Source: Boswellia sacra (taxonomy: Eukaryota > Streptophyta > Magnoliopsida > Sapindales > Burseraceae). From it: DNA of 64,000 nt. A model generated the notes under the pieces. It did not search any database, was not told the origin of the DNA, and saw nothing but the letters and a program-made list of their open reading frames with translations. Location: NCBI GenBank assembly GCA_013180625.2, contig SNVD02009164.1, positions 248,001 through 312,000 of the forward strand, read 5' to 3'. Shown here in pieces: positions 46,029 through 58,538 of this stretch. The translations under genes were made by a program, and so were the position numbers. Position 1 is the stretch's first letter; every line of letters starts with the position of its first letter.

Positions 46029-48977
46029 CTGTAATATTCACAACGTAAAATACCTTAAAATTTAGTGAACAAAGGAACTTATATAATTTATTTCTTCCAC
46101 AAATTGTTTCACGTCAAAATCTTCTTAAATCATTAGAAGTAAACTGAATTTCATACGCTTAGACAAAGAAAATAACAATGATAATAGAATAAAAATCCAG
46201 CATATAATTGACAGAACTACAAGAATGCCAAAAAGTTGAACTAAAAACAAAAGAAGATGAACAGAGGCTTACTAGTAAATTCGATGAAGAAGGGAAAAGG
46301 GTTCTAAGCGGAGCGGTAGGAGAAGAACGGGAATTTTTTTTTTCGGTTTCGGAGCAGTTTTTAAGGTCAAGATTCCGAATTGAACAAGGTTGAAACTCCT
46401 GGGCAGTAGTGCCGCCCTTTAGTTGCTTAGGAGTCTCAGATTGCTTAAAGGCCACCAAACGTTATTTTAATTCTATTAAGGTTTCAAAAGTTATATTATT
46501 TACATTAAGGTTCTTAAAATTTGTTATTATCATTATTTGTCTCAAATCTTATATAATAAGTTTTCTGTTTATAACTATTATCTTATATTAAAAGTTAAAA
46601 TTAAAAAATATAAATTCAAATTAAATGGGATGAATAAATGACTCTAAATATAAGAAATTTAAATTATTAATTTTTATAAATAAATAAAAACATATAAGAA
46701 AAGTATAAGACAATTCAATATATAAAATAAATATAATTATTTTAATTTATAGTCCATTTAGCATCCTAAAAGGATATTTTTTATATTTTTGCCTTACAGC
46801 CCCCGTAATTCTTGAGGCGCCGCTGTTAGAAATAGGAATCGCGTTCAGTTCACTTGAGTAAAATATTTTAATTACAACACTGACTAGACTAAAACATTAC
46901 ATAAGAATTCGTCTACGCTTTAACTCCATCCAATTATATTTGATTGAAATGTTCTAATTATAAAGAAACGTTTCAAAGCGAAAATGATAACCTTTTCATG
47001 TGAACTATCAGCTAGTATTAGGTAAAATCCACCGTTAGTTTCAAGTAGTAACTTGTAATGCACAAGAGAAGAAATAAGAGACCAAAACTTCTTAAACGTG
47101 AAAAATATAGAAGTGAAATGACAATCTTATCCTTTTGCCTTTAGCTTTATCCAGCAATCCAAAACCGATTAAGTTTAGGTTTTCCTTTTCTACTGGTATT
47201 TAATTTCTTTGAATCATTTGCACTATTAAGTTTCGCAAGTTCAGAAATTGGCCACAGACGGAGAGCCGTTGTCCCGAAACTGAAAAATTGGAGTGATTGG
47301 GCGGAAGAGCTTTAAGCGTAGATCACATCAGCATTTTATCTGATTCAATTGTCAACCAGCGTTTTGTCTAAAAGATGGCTTTCCGTTTGTACAGAAGTTC
47401 CTGTCCTCCCCTACCGTGACTGTCTTGACAAAAACAAGACAAAAATTACCATGATAATCTTTTCACACTAACATAGCAACTCTACTCGGGACATTTCTGA
47501 ACATCTATTTTATTTTTCTTTAAATACATACCTATAAACTTTATTTTTAATTTCTATTTTAATATATGAATGTATTGCGAAAAATTATCTGTGATAGTTT
47601 TAAAATGACTTCAATATCTTATAATCTTATTTGTATTAAAATAATGAATTTTCTACTGGTATTATTAAATGTCAATAGTCAAATCAATTTAGAAGAAATA
47701 TTGCTCAAATTAATGAGAAATTTATGCTCAAAAATTAAAATGTTAATAGTACACAAATATTCAACATAAGATAAGACGTATGATACAAGAAGTGAGAATA
47801 AAGGAACAAAAACTGACTTCGCTTTTGAAAAAATTTGTAAATCGTCTACAAGCAAAAAAAAAAAAAAAGAGTAAAATATTGATTATTGTTCTTCCAATGT
47901 CCCTTGAATGGTTCTGAACATTTTCAAAAGTCAATGAAATTTATTAAATTAATATTGAAGTTAATTGGTGTACTTCTCATGAGCATGCATCTCTTTCTCT
48001 AATGACTTTGCTTAGCAAACCTTCAACTGGAGCTATTGATCTCAACTCCTACTGAAAAACCATCCATATCCGCTCTGACTCTAGAGTTTTGTACAAAAGT
48101 GAATGCCTTATATCTTCCATACACAATGCCTATTGGGTGTGTGACCAAAATCTCACGTTAGCTAGATATGGGAAGGATTATGGGAATACAAGTATAGACA
48201 TCTCTATGGGTACGAGAAATTTTGGGTAGAGTAATTCAAAAGAAAATCCATGAAGGTCATGGTCTTAAAAATTATCGTTTGAAGGGTGCAACCCAAGTTC
48301 CACGTTATTGTTTGACATGAAATCTTTTCAATGGAGTCCAAAAGCAATGTTGAACAAAGAACATATAATAAATTATCATTTGAGGGTTGCAACCAAAGTC
48401 CCATATTATTGTTTGGCATGAGACTTTTTAGATAGAGTTCAAAAGAAAATCCTTGAGGGCTTGGACCCATAGTAGATAATATCATATCATATAAGTGGTT
48501 CATAGTCTTAATAAATAGGCATATAAGTATGGACAATACTCTCATAAAACTTAAAACCACCCATGAGGGCTTAAACCTAAAGTGGATAGTATCATACCAA
48601 TTTATGTAGTCCATAGTTTAACAAGTGGGCCTATAAGTATGGACAATACTCTCATAAAACTTCAAACCAAATTGCAAATAAAAGTTTAAACTTAGGGATT
48701 AATGAACCTGTTGAAGATAAGAGACACTAGATATTCACTTTTGGTATGAATGTGATTACCACTTCATTGTTTTTAAAATTCTGAAATCCAGAGCTTCATA
48801 TTATCTGATGGCTCCATTGGCACCAAGAGAGTTTTACGAATAGGTGGAACAGGTTTGTTGGTTGACTTTCAACGTTAATAAAGATCGGTGTCATATAATT
48901 AAAACAATATAATTATTAATAAATAAAATATTAAATAAAATAAAAAGGAATATTATAAATAACATACGAAACAAGTA

Positions 48978-49028
<51 letters not shown>

Positions 49029-50760
49029 TATATATATATATATTAACAAAATAAGTGTAAAACATATAATTTCATATGTACATTAACAAAATTTTATATC
49101 AATATTTTAATTATATATATAATCCTTCCATCCCTAACTAATCTACAATATTTTCACATGGTATGACTGCATTATTACATGTTGGTAAGCCATATAACAG
49201 GCACAATAGTGCAAAAGGCACACAAAGGATTGAATGTGATGGCATAGATGCATGTTAGTATTCGTTGTTTTTTTTTTTTTTAATGTTTTTCTTTTATCTG
49301 TTTGTTAGGTTGATGTCTGTTTATACATATTTTCATATCACAATCATCCATTAGCTAGCTTGATTTAATCAAAGATGAGCTCATTGCCCGTCTCAATTGG
49401 TCAATGCTCCATGACTTTTATGTGGTAAGTGCACATGAACCTAGTATGTTTTTGAATGTGCTCTGAAATTTTGTTTTTCATTCAATGTATTCTAATACTT
49501 TTTTTTTTATTACTTGATCAAGTAACCCAGCCCCATATGGTTGATTGAAATTATTGAGATTAGGCTAACGGCTTCAAGTTTGCCCTAAAAAATGATTTTG
49601 GCGCACGATATAAACACTTTGTACATAATTTTTTTTAGTTGTATCCTCATGGAGTCCTATGGTCAATTTGATACTCTAAGAGTTGTATAGCCACGGTTTC
49701 AGGTCGGCCGTACAGATGACTTTTAAGTTGTTTAAAGGTCATAACTAAGGAGAAGGGAGTTGAAATGAGAAGTCCAAGATTATGGTAATTAATTATACAT
49801 GGGTTGATCTTAATATGTACCCGAAAAACAAATGTTAAGACATAAAATATTGTATTATCATCGAATTGTAAAATTCATTAAGCCACCGCAAAAATTGCAT
49901 TAGTTAAATTAATTATTTTACTATATTCAATGATTTTTTTTTAAGAAAAAACACAATTTTTGAGATGATCTAATTATGTTTGTAATAAGGGTGAGGTTAT
50001 TTGTAACTATAAAATTGATTTTCACAACCATCCTTCTAAATACACCCCATTAATTAAATTTTTATAAGTAAGATTTTTTTAAAATTTTTTTCATTTCATC
50101 TTCACAATTTAAAAATTAATCATAATATCAATTTGATCAATTAAGATTAATTTTTAAATTTAATAAATTAATACTTAATTAAAAATACTACTGGAAACAA
50201 AAAAAAAATTCCATAAACGTATGTGAGAATTGAGTTATTTATATAGGAACCATTTTTTTTATATTAAAAAAATATATCTGATGAAGTTTAAAAGAAATTC
50301 TTTTATTTTATTATATTTTTAGTTAAAATAAATTTGATTTACTTTATTTGGATAATTATATACCTTATTTATAAAAATTTAAAAATCAATCAATTGGAAA
50401 TTAAATTATTTTAATATACTAATGATGGTTTTTTACAAGGATGGGTGTAAAAATCAATTATGTGAGTGCAAATGTGATAGTAATAATACACCAATTCTAA
50501 AGCCTTCACAAGTGTCATACCGTTAATTATAAGAGTAGTGCTCGTCAACTTTGCCACGGTAGGATCTAAACACGTTTGAGGTATAAAAGTTCAAGTCAAT
50601 TGATGATACAAAGACATTTAAAATAATAGAAAGTTTCGTTTGTTCTTGAATTGTTACAGATGGTTTTATTCAGGCATAAAACATCCAAAAAAAGACATCA
50701 ATTATGCAACTGATAGATATAGACACACACATTTCAGAAATCATATATAGAGATAATAAG
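46029..50760. other. Long intergenic region with simple repeats
   Basis: The first 450 bp are the 5' flank of the F-box gene. Then the stretch is AT-rich without recognisable genes. A duplicated phrase, tataagtatggacaatactc and the next 12 bases, occurs at 48522-48553 and 48632-48663 within a degenerate 110-bp repeat. Related near-repeats (caaaagaaaatccatgaagg / caaaagaaaatccttgaggg) lie at 48238 and 48440. Microsatellites lie at 48980-49043. Confidence 0.5.
48980..49043. repeat. Compound (TA)n(CA)n(TA)n microsatellite
   Basis: About 18 TA units are followed by 6 CA units and 7-8 TA units. It is length-variable by nature. Confidence 0.95.
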
Positions 50761-51316
50761 TGTAGAGTGTAAAAATTGCTAATATTAAGTTGGAGGGGCT
50801 TTGGAGTAAAAATATACCGAATGGAATTTTGACAGAGCTAACGAGTAGAATTTCTCATTGGTTCAGAGTCAGTTAAGGTCAGATCAGTCACTTCCGAATG
50901 CTTAATTCCGAGTGGATTAGATCATGTAAATTTCGAATGAATTAATTAGACTTTGAATTTTGGATGAATGATATCATGATCAGATAAATTCGAGAATTTA
51001 AAAATCAAAATCAATAACATATCCCGTTGGAATTATAGTCTATCATATATTTGGATACGTTTGAATTCTTGTGGAACAAGGATTAAAAACTGCTAAGACT
51101 CAGCTATAAAAGGACGGGAGGACTTGAGGTAAATTCATTCAGAACATACTGAACATAATATATTTCCTTAGGTCACTGACTTGAGCGTCAGAGAGTCTTA
51201 GTCGGCACCACCGTCGGCTAATTCTCTGACCGTTTTTTCTCTGTTCTGTAGGTGCTCAGCTCTCACACAAGTCCACCACATGTATTCTTCAAGTAGGCAA
51301 AATTTTGATGTCGACA
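50761..51316 (+). repeat. 5' LTR of the Tat-type gypsy element
   Basis: It contains the likely promoter TATAAAAG at 51106-51113, with transcription expected to start some 30 bases further on. Ends are TG...CA. Confidence 0.93.
51106..51113 (+). promoter_or_regulatory. TATA box in the 5' LTR
   Basis: TATAAAAG stands at the same place in both LTRs (62026-62033 in the right one), although the flanks differ. It is the probable core promoter of the element. Confidence 0.7.
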
Positions 51317-51448
51317 GTTATTGACAAAAAGTCATGACTACAAATCCGGCTGAGGTTCATACGGTAACAGTTTCAGAAACTCAGGATATGAGAAACACCG
51401 GTGAAACTTTGCCAGTAATCAAAGGGAAAGAAACCACGAGGGAAAACG

Positions 51449-52655
51449 GTGAAAGTAAACGCTGGGGCTAAAAATTCAAAGGCTCCTAATGCCAATGCAG
51501 AAATTAGAGACCTGACCCAACAGAATCATGAGATGCATGATAAAATGAAGGAAATGATGGATCAGATGACTAAAACTAAAGAGACAAAACATGTTCATGA
51601 TCATCGAAGCTACCAAGATCGGTCCAATCATGAAAAAAGAAAAGAGCGAGAAGATGACAATACTGCTCATTCTCATAGTCGACGTTGGGATGAGTCCAGA
51701 GGAGACTCATTAACAAATAAAAGTATAAGATCGATCATGGAGAGTCTATCAGGGAGCACCCGTACTCGAAGAGAAACTCTCGACAAAAGTGATCTAAGGC
51801 ATTCACTTGATACGCAAAGACGATCTAAGCAAAGGGATGATAAAAAGGATTTCGACTGAGGAGATCAATGGCAAGTCAGGGTTCGATATCTGGAGGAACA
51901 AATTAACAACCTTCACAATTCAAAAAACATTCGAACCAGAGGCTATGACCCTTTGAGGGAGTTAGAATCACTGTTTGTTGGGAGAGTAGAATGAGCTGGA
52001 CTACTGAGGAGGTTTGCCATGCCGCAAATAACACCATATGCTGGGCAATCCGATCCATTGGCTCATATTCAACTATATAAAGAGCTAATGGACGTGCAAG
52101 GTGTTTCGGATGATGCGAAGTGTAAGACTTTTCCCCTAACCTTCGCAGGTCCGGCTCGAACATGGTACAGAAAGTTACGTCCAAGGAGTATCCATTCTTT
52201 CTCACATCTGTGCCAAGAATTTGCTAACCAATTTTGAGGGGCAAAAAGTTCGAAAAGGAAAGTTTGCTCGCTTTTGGAAATTCATCAAGAAGAAGGCAAA
52301 AAGAGAGACCCTCGGTATGACCAACAAATGCAAGAAGAAAGAAGATTTTAGAGGAGAAGGGCAAAATAGCAAGAGGTCCAAGGCAACAAACCTCAACACA
52401 AATTCTAAGCGAAATAGACAACAAAAGAATGGAAAAACTTCTTCACGTTATACAACCTTAATACCTTTGACAGCAGATAGAGAACAAGTACTTGCTGCGA
52501 TGCGTGAACAAAATTTGTACAAGAAGCCTCCCCCAATTAGAGGAAGTCTAGAGAAAAGAAACAAAAGGAAGTATTGTGACTTCCAAGAAGATTTTGGCCA
52601 TAATACCGCTGATTGTTCCAACTTGAGAAATCAAATTGAAGCATTGATTCGTTAA
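51449..52655 (+). pseudogene. Gypsy gag, broken
   Basis: The first frame (51449-51859) is a charged N-terminal region rich in Lys, Glu and Asp. The retrotransposon gag core follows at 52019-52237, with MPQITPYAGQSDPLAHIQLY then FAGPARTWYRKL, and stops at a TGA. The frame 52221-52655 carries a basic linker and the zinc-knuckle remnant YCDFQEDFGHNTADC, in which the usual His of the first pair is Gln. Stops and frame changes at about 51860, 51990 and 52237 make it non-functional. Confidence 0.88.
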
Positions 52656-52790
52656 GGCAAGCTAAAAGAGTTCGTAGCTCAGGTCAAGGAAGCTTAGAAA
52701 GATAATGACAAATCACAAGGAGAAGACAAGCCTACTAAGCAGAAATCTCCTGAAAGTGATTACGTTAGGACCATCTCTAGAGGTCCAACT

Positions 52791-53443
52791 TTGGCTGGAG
52801 ACTCGAATCAGGCACGAAAAAAATATGCAAGGAATACATTTGTAGGAAAGGAATGTTTGGAGATAAAAGATGAATCTCTTTTCCAAAAGCGGCCAAGAAC
52901 AATTGAGGTCACCATAACATTTACGAATAATGATGTAATAGGAGTTCTTCACTCACATGATGACCCGTTAGTAATCATATTAAAAGTGGCGAGCAAGAAT
53001 GTTGCTAGAGTTCTGGTAGACATTGGAAGTTCCGTGGATGTGTTGTTTAAAGACGCTTTGGATCGGTTAAACCTTACTGGATTAACACTAGAGCTGGTGA
53101 GAACCCCACTATTCAGATTTACAGGGGAAATAATTTTTCCATTGGGCTCGATAAAGTTACCAGTAACGATCAGAGCCAAGCCAAGCCATATCAATAGGTA
53201 TTGATGATCAATTTCATTATTGTGGATAGCCCTACTTCATATAATATCATTTTAGGAAGGCCTTTTCTTGTGGCAACAAAAGCAATTGTGTCTGTGTATC
53301 ATCATATGCTAAAATTTCCTATTGAGGATAAAATAGGTATCACAAAAAGTGATCAGCAGTCTGCAAGGAGTTGCTATGCCATTTCAGTAAAAGAAAGTTT
53401 CGAACTGAATAGGGTATTTGAGCTAGAAAGTACCAATTCATAA
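52791..53443 (+). pseudogene. Gypsy aspartic protease
   Basis: The frame 52791-53204 encodes a retropepsin with the active-site region RVLVDIGSSVDVLFKDAL; the catalytic Asp is kept in DIGSS. The continuation in another frame (53201-53443) has NFIIVDSPTSYNIILGRPFL, the C-terminal part typical of plant gypsy proteases. A frame change at about 53200 separates them. Confidence 0.88.
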
Positions 53444-53651
53444 GAGATGATTGAGAAGGAAAGTTCTAGTGCAAAAAATGTTATGGACTTGGATCCTAGA
53501 GAACCAGATGGGGAGAAAAATAGCGAACCAATGGAGAAGTTGATTTTGATCAGTATCTCAGATGAGGATTCGGGTAAAATCGTTTCGGTAGGAGCTAAGC
53601 TGAGTTTCAGAATGCGTGATCAACTTTCTGATTTTTTGAGGGAGTAGTCAG

Positions 53652-56450
53652 ATGTATTTGCTTGGACTCACCAGGAGCAAAACATCATTTATGACGGATA
53701 AGGGTTTGTATTGTTTTAGGGTCATGCCATTTGGCCTCAAGAACGCAGGAGCAACTTACCAGCGGCTTGTTAATAAGCTTTTTTCTGGATTACTCGATAA
53801 CACTATGGAGGTATATATAGACGGCATGTTGACCAAGTCTATAAAGGCTGGTGACCATATGATACACCTTCATGAAATTTTCCAAATTCTCTGACAATAT
53901 CAAATGAAGTTGAATCCAGAGAAATGCGCTTTCGGGGTTAGCTCAAGGAAGTTTCTTGGCTTTTTGGTAAACCAGCGTGGGATAGAAGTAAATCCTGATA
54001 AAATTGAAGCAATTATGAACATGCGATTGCCGCAAAACTTAAAGGATGTACAGAGCCTGACTGGACGGATTGCAGCTTTGAACAGATTCATATCGAGATC
54101 AACCGATAAGTGTCAACCCTTTTTTAAGGCAATGAAAAAAGGGAGAGGAATGACAGAGTGTGAGGAAGCGTTTCAAAAGCTGAAGGAAAATTTAACAAAG
54201 CCTCCTCTTTTATCAAAATGAATACAGGCAGAGATTTTGTATTTATACCTTGCAGTGTCACCAGTAGCAGTCGGTTCGGTACTAATCAGAGAAAACCAAA
54301 ATGTTCAAAAGCCAATTTATTATACGAGCAAGGCTCTGACTGACGCAGAGACCAGGTACTCAAAGTTAGAGAAATTTGTTTTGGCTTTGGCGGTTTCTTC
54401 GAGGAAGTTACGACCATATTTTCAAGCACACATGATCATTGTACTCACTGACCAACCTTTGAAACAAGTATTGCAAAAGCCAGACATGTCAAAGCAATTA
54501 ATCAAGTGGTCGATAGAACTCAATGAATTCCATGTGAAGTTTAAACCTCGTCCTTCAATTAAAGCTCAAGTGATAGCTGATTTTGTAGTAGAATTTACTC
54601 CTTCCGAATCAGACCAAGACTCAAGAGAGGTGGAAGAGGAAGATGGCGATAGTTATGCTCATCAAAATGGACAAAATTGTTGGGAACTATTTGTAGATAG
54701 ATCTTCTAATAATCAGAGGAGCAGAGCAGGAGTAATTTTGATTAGCCCAAAAGGTGAAGAATTAGAATATGCTTTGCGATTCAACTTCAAAGCCTCAAAT
54801 AACGAGGCTGAATATGAAGCACTTATCACTGGGCTGAGACTTGCCTTGTAATTGACGGCCAAAAAGTTAATAGTTTGAAGTGACTCTCAGCTGATTGTAA
54901 GCCAAGTCAATTCAGAATATCAAACAAAAGAAGGGAATATGCAAGCATATCTTAAGAAGGTCCGCAAGCTACTTAGTCGATTTGCTGATGTACGAGTGGG
55001 ACAAATACCTCGAAGTGAAAATGTTCGGGCCGACGCCTTGTCTAAACTTGCTTCTGACCTTGAGCAGAAAATTCTGAGAAGAATCCTAATTGAAGAGTTG
55101 AGTTTGCCAAACATTGACCGAGTGGAAGAAATGATGAATATTGAACAATCGGCTAATTGGATGAGTCAGATTGTGGAATATTTGTCAAGTGGACTTCTTC
55201 CTGAAGAAAAGAATGAAGCTAGGAAGATAAGATATCAAGCGGGAAGGTATTCATTAGTTGATGGTGTTCTATTTCGAAGAGGATACTCTTTCTTACTACA
55301 AACATGTCTACGTCCAGAGGAAGCAGATTATGTCCTCAGAGAAATTGATGAAGGGATTTGTGGTAACCATTCTGGAGGATGAATATTGGCATATAAAGCT
55401 CTCAGGCAAGGGTATTATTCGCCAACAATGCAAAAAGATGCAAAAGAGATGGTGAAAAAATGCGATAAATGTTAGAGATTTTCGAACATTCCAAGGCAAC
55501 CACCAAAAAAATTGATTTCAATATCAAGCCCATGGCCGTTTGCCTAATGGGGGGTTGACTTAATAGGACCATTACCACTAGGGAGGGCACAAGCTCAATA
55601 TGCAATTGTTGTGGTGGATTACTTTACTAAGTGGGTGGAGTCAGAACCTCTAGAGAAGATTACAGAGCCAAAAACGACAGACTTCATATGGAAGAATATA
55701 GTTTGACTCTTCGGGATTCCACGCGTGATCATAATAGATAATAGAAGATAGTTTGACAACGAGAAGTTTAAAAGGTTTTGTTCAGAGTTAAAGATTGATC
55801 ATCGATTTGCATCACCAGCTCATCCACAGGCAAATGGGCAGGTTGAAGCTAGAAATAAGGCCATCAAGCATATATTGAAGACTAAACTTGAAAAGAAAAA
55901 AAAGTCTATGGGTGGAAGAGATGCCACAAGTCCTCTGGGCATACCGAACAACTCCTAGAACAGTAGCAACACTTGAATCTCCTTTCTTTTTAGCTTTTGG
56001 AGTATAAGCTGTGATACCCGCTGAGATAGGAATTTCATCCTATCGAACACAACATTTTGATGAAAATATGAACTCGAATCAAATGAGTGTATGTTTGGAC
56101 TTAATTAATAAAAAAAGAGAAGAGGCTAGAATCAAAATGGCATTATACCAGCAAAAACTTGCTAGGTATCATAACCAAAATGTTTGAACATGAAAATTTC
56201 GAGTTGGTGATCTGGTACTAAGAAAAGTGATTCTAAACACCAAAGAACCCGGAGAAGGATCATTTGGTTCGAACTGGGAGAGACCATACCGAATAACTCT
56301 TGTACTCCGACTAGGAGCTTACAAGTTGGCTTGCTTTGATGGAACAACAGTAAAGCGACCATGGAATGCAGACATGCTTCAAAAATATTATCAGAGGTTC
56401 TTATTTCTTATATTGATTTTCTTATGCATAATTTTACAATCCAATGAATA
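53652..56450 (+). pseudogene. Gypsy RT, dual RNase H and integrase, riddled with stops
   Basis: From 53652 to about 55890 homology stays in one frame. RT palm: CFRVMPFGLKNAGATYQRLV, with YIDG where YIDD is expected. RT connection near 53904-54100. First RNase H: KPIYYTSKALTDAETRYSKL (54324-54383). Second, archaeal-type RNase H: WELFVDRSSNNQ (catalytic Asp), NNEAEYEA and SDSQLI (54684-54900). The integrase follows: zinc finger with CDKC, core VVDYFTKW, IIDN and GQVEARN. Nine stops interrupt the frame: 53892, 54219, 54849, 54876, 55380, 55473, 55545, 55704 and 55749. The RT fingers domain (about 80-100 aa between SDVFAWTH and KTSFMTDKGL) has been deleted at about 53670. After a frameshift near 55900 the integrase C-terminal part (GDLVLR, about 56205) remains, ending at 56450. 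Confidence 0.92.
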
Positions 56451-56451
56451 A

Positions 56452-56734
56452 ATTCCTAGATATGATATTTGCTAGGATTAATTTGCTTATCATTCATTAA
56501 TAAAATCCTAACATAGAGGCTTGAGTTTTTATTCTGTGAGACAATATGAGAATTGTTCTGTATGACATATGCATATACAATGATCTTGCTAACAGTAAGA
56601 CTACCTAATCAAAACATGGAATTGGGATAAATAAAAAGCCCCTAGCATGGCCTTTTATGGATGCAGGGACCTAACAATAGTGGTGAAATAGTAAAGGGTA
56701 TAATAATAATGTTATATCCACAAATTAAATTTGA

Positions 56735-56770
<36 letters not shown>

Positions 56771-58538
56771 TGCAACATAATCACCCTTATGAAATATTAT
56801 ATAGAGCATAAAAATCGCTTAAGATAATATAACGAGTAGAATAATAATTTTAGTTTAATTCTACTAGTTACAGAATTATCGAGTAGAGCAAAAATTAAGT
56901 TTAGTTCTACTGAATGCATATTAAATTTCCGAGTAGAATAGACAAATATATTTTTTTAAATTCTACATAGATGATACTAACAAAATATTGAGCAAGATAA
57001 ATGATTTTTTAATCTTGCTAATTAAAAAATTCCGAGGGGGTTAAAACCTATTAAAATAATATTTTGAGTAGGATAAATGCTTCATTTAATCCTACGAAAT
57101 CAATATATGTGCATATATCTACATTTGATATCTCTTTCGTGAAGTAGGGATAAAGATTTTTAAAGCAGGATCCTACCAAGCTTATGTTGAGTAGGATGAA
57201 GCTTAAAATGAAATTTTTTGGTTAATAGCGAGACTATTAACAGACTTTGTGAAAAAAAAAAAGAGGATAAATTCTACTTATATTTAATGTTTTTTGTTGA
57301 CTATGGTCATTCTTGATCCAGAACATACTGGGTTCTTAGCAATCTGGATTGAAATAGATTATATTTACGTTTCTATCTGTAAGAATAAAGTCAGCCATTG
57401 AGAATACATGAGGTCATAAAAAATTACCTTCAGCATTTAATGGCCAATTCAAATTAAAGAATTGGGTTATATCAAGAGATTTCAAAGCTCATCTATGGCA
57501 GATTCAGAAGGGGAGTTCATAAATTTAAATTTCAGAACTCTGAATGCAAATAGCTCTGACTTGAAGCTGTCTTATCTAGATTATCTTCAAAGTTAGACTA
57601 CATGAAAGTTTTTCATTGAAGGAAGTACCGAATTAAAAAGTGTTTGCTCATCCAAGTCACAAAAGGTCATCAAGTAAGTAAATATTATTTTGCATATTCG
57701 AAGTTTTTACACTTGAAGCTCGGATGGAGTATTATGTGGCTGCAGAATGTCTCATGAAGAGACAAAATAATGGCCATTTGAGAAGTATAGTCTCTAAAGT
57801 TTTGCAAGATATTACAAAATTACCGAGTAGACTTTCCAGAGAATGCAACCAAATCTACTACCTGAGCAGTGAAGAATGGAAGTCGAATGCTGCTTGAGAA
57901 TAGTCATGTATTCAGACATGCAGAAATACCATGTGCAAGATATATATATATATATTGTAAAGCATGTGCTTTGGGCTTATGATTTGACGGATAGCATTTA
58001 GCCTTCAGAGTAAACACAAGAAAGCCAAGTCAATAACATGATTGACAAAAAGATAAAGTTATAGAATAGGCAATTGCTAGCCGAGATACCGAGTAAAACA
58101 GAATGAGTTTTGTTGATCTCAATTATACCATCAGACAATATCTTTTGTAGAGTAAGGCATATTTTTGTAGCCTTGCATGAGAATATATGGAAAAGGCAAA
58201 CCTTGAACAATGCCTAAATAAAGCAAATATATTCTTTGATAGAATAGTGGTCTGATTAAACCACAACTCAAAGCAAATAAAGTAGATTCATCATCAGACT
58301 ATTTCAAGTTACGAACGTGTCTGCTCATACATGAGATTTTTGTTACAAAGCCAAGTAAGATATTAAGTTCAAATCACAAAAAAGTAGCCAATTTGTGAGG
58401 TAAATAGTAACCCAACAATAGAAAGGGATATTAAGTAGCAAAGTTTGTCGCAGAAGTCAAAAAAAAAACAAAAACAAAAACCATTCAGAATTGTTACAAG
58501 CTTTCAGTTGGGAGCAACAAAAAAAAGAAAGTCAGTTT
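56452..58538. other. 3' region of the gypsy element, non-coding part
   Basis: This AT-rich stretch between integrase and the antisense gene includes a (GT)n microsatellite at 56739-56769. The phrase gagtagaataa/ttctac recurs loosely (56840-57090). No ORF with recognisable content was found. Confidence 0.5.
56739..56769. repeat. (GT)n microsatellite inside the gypsy element
   Basis: About 15 uninterrupted GT units. Confidence 0.95.

Noticed and set aside
46159..46458. 99-codon minus-strand frame upstream of the F-box/FBD gene
   Set aside because: Low-complexity Ser-rich; more probably leader or promoter sequence of the F-box gene than a separate protein.
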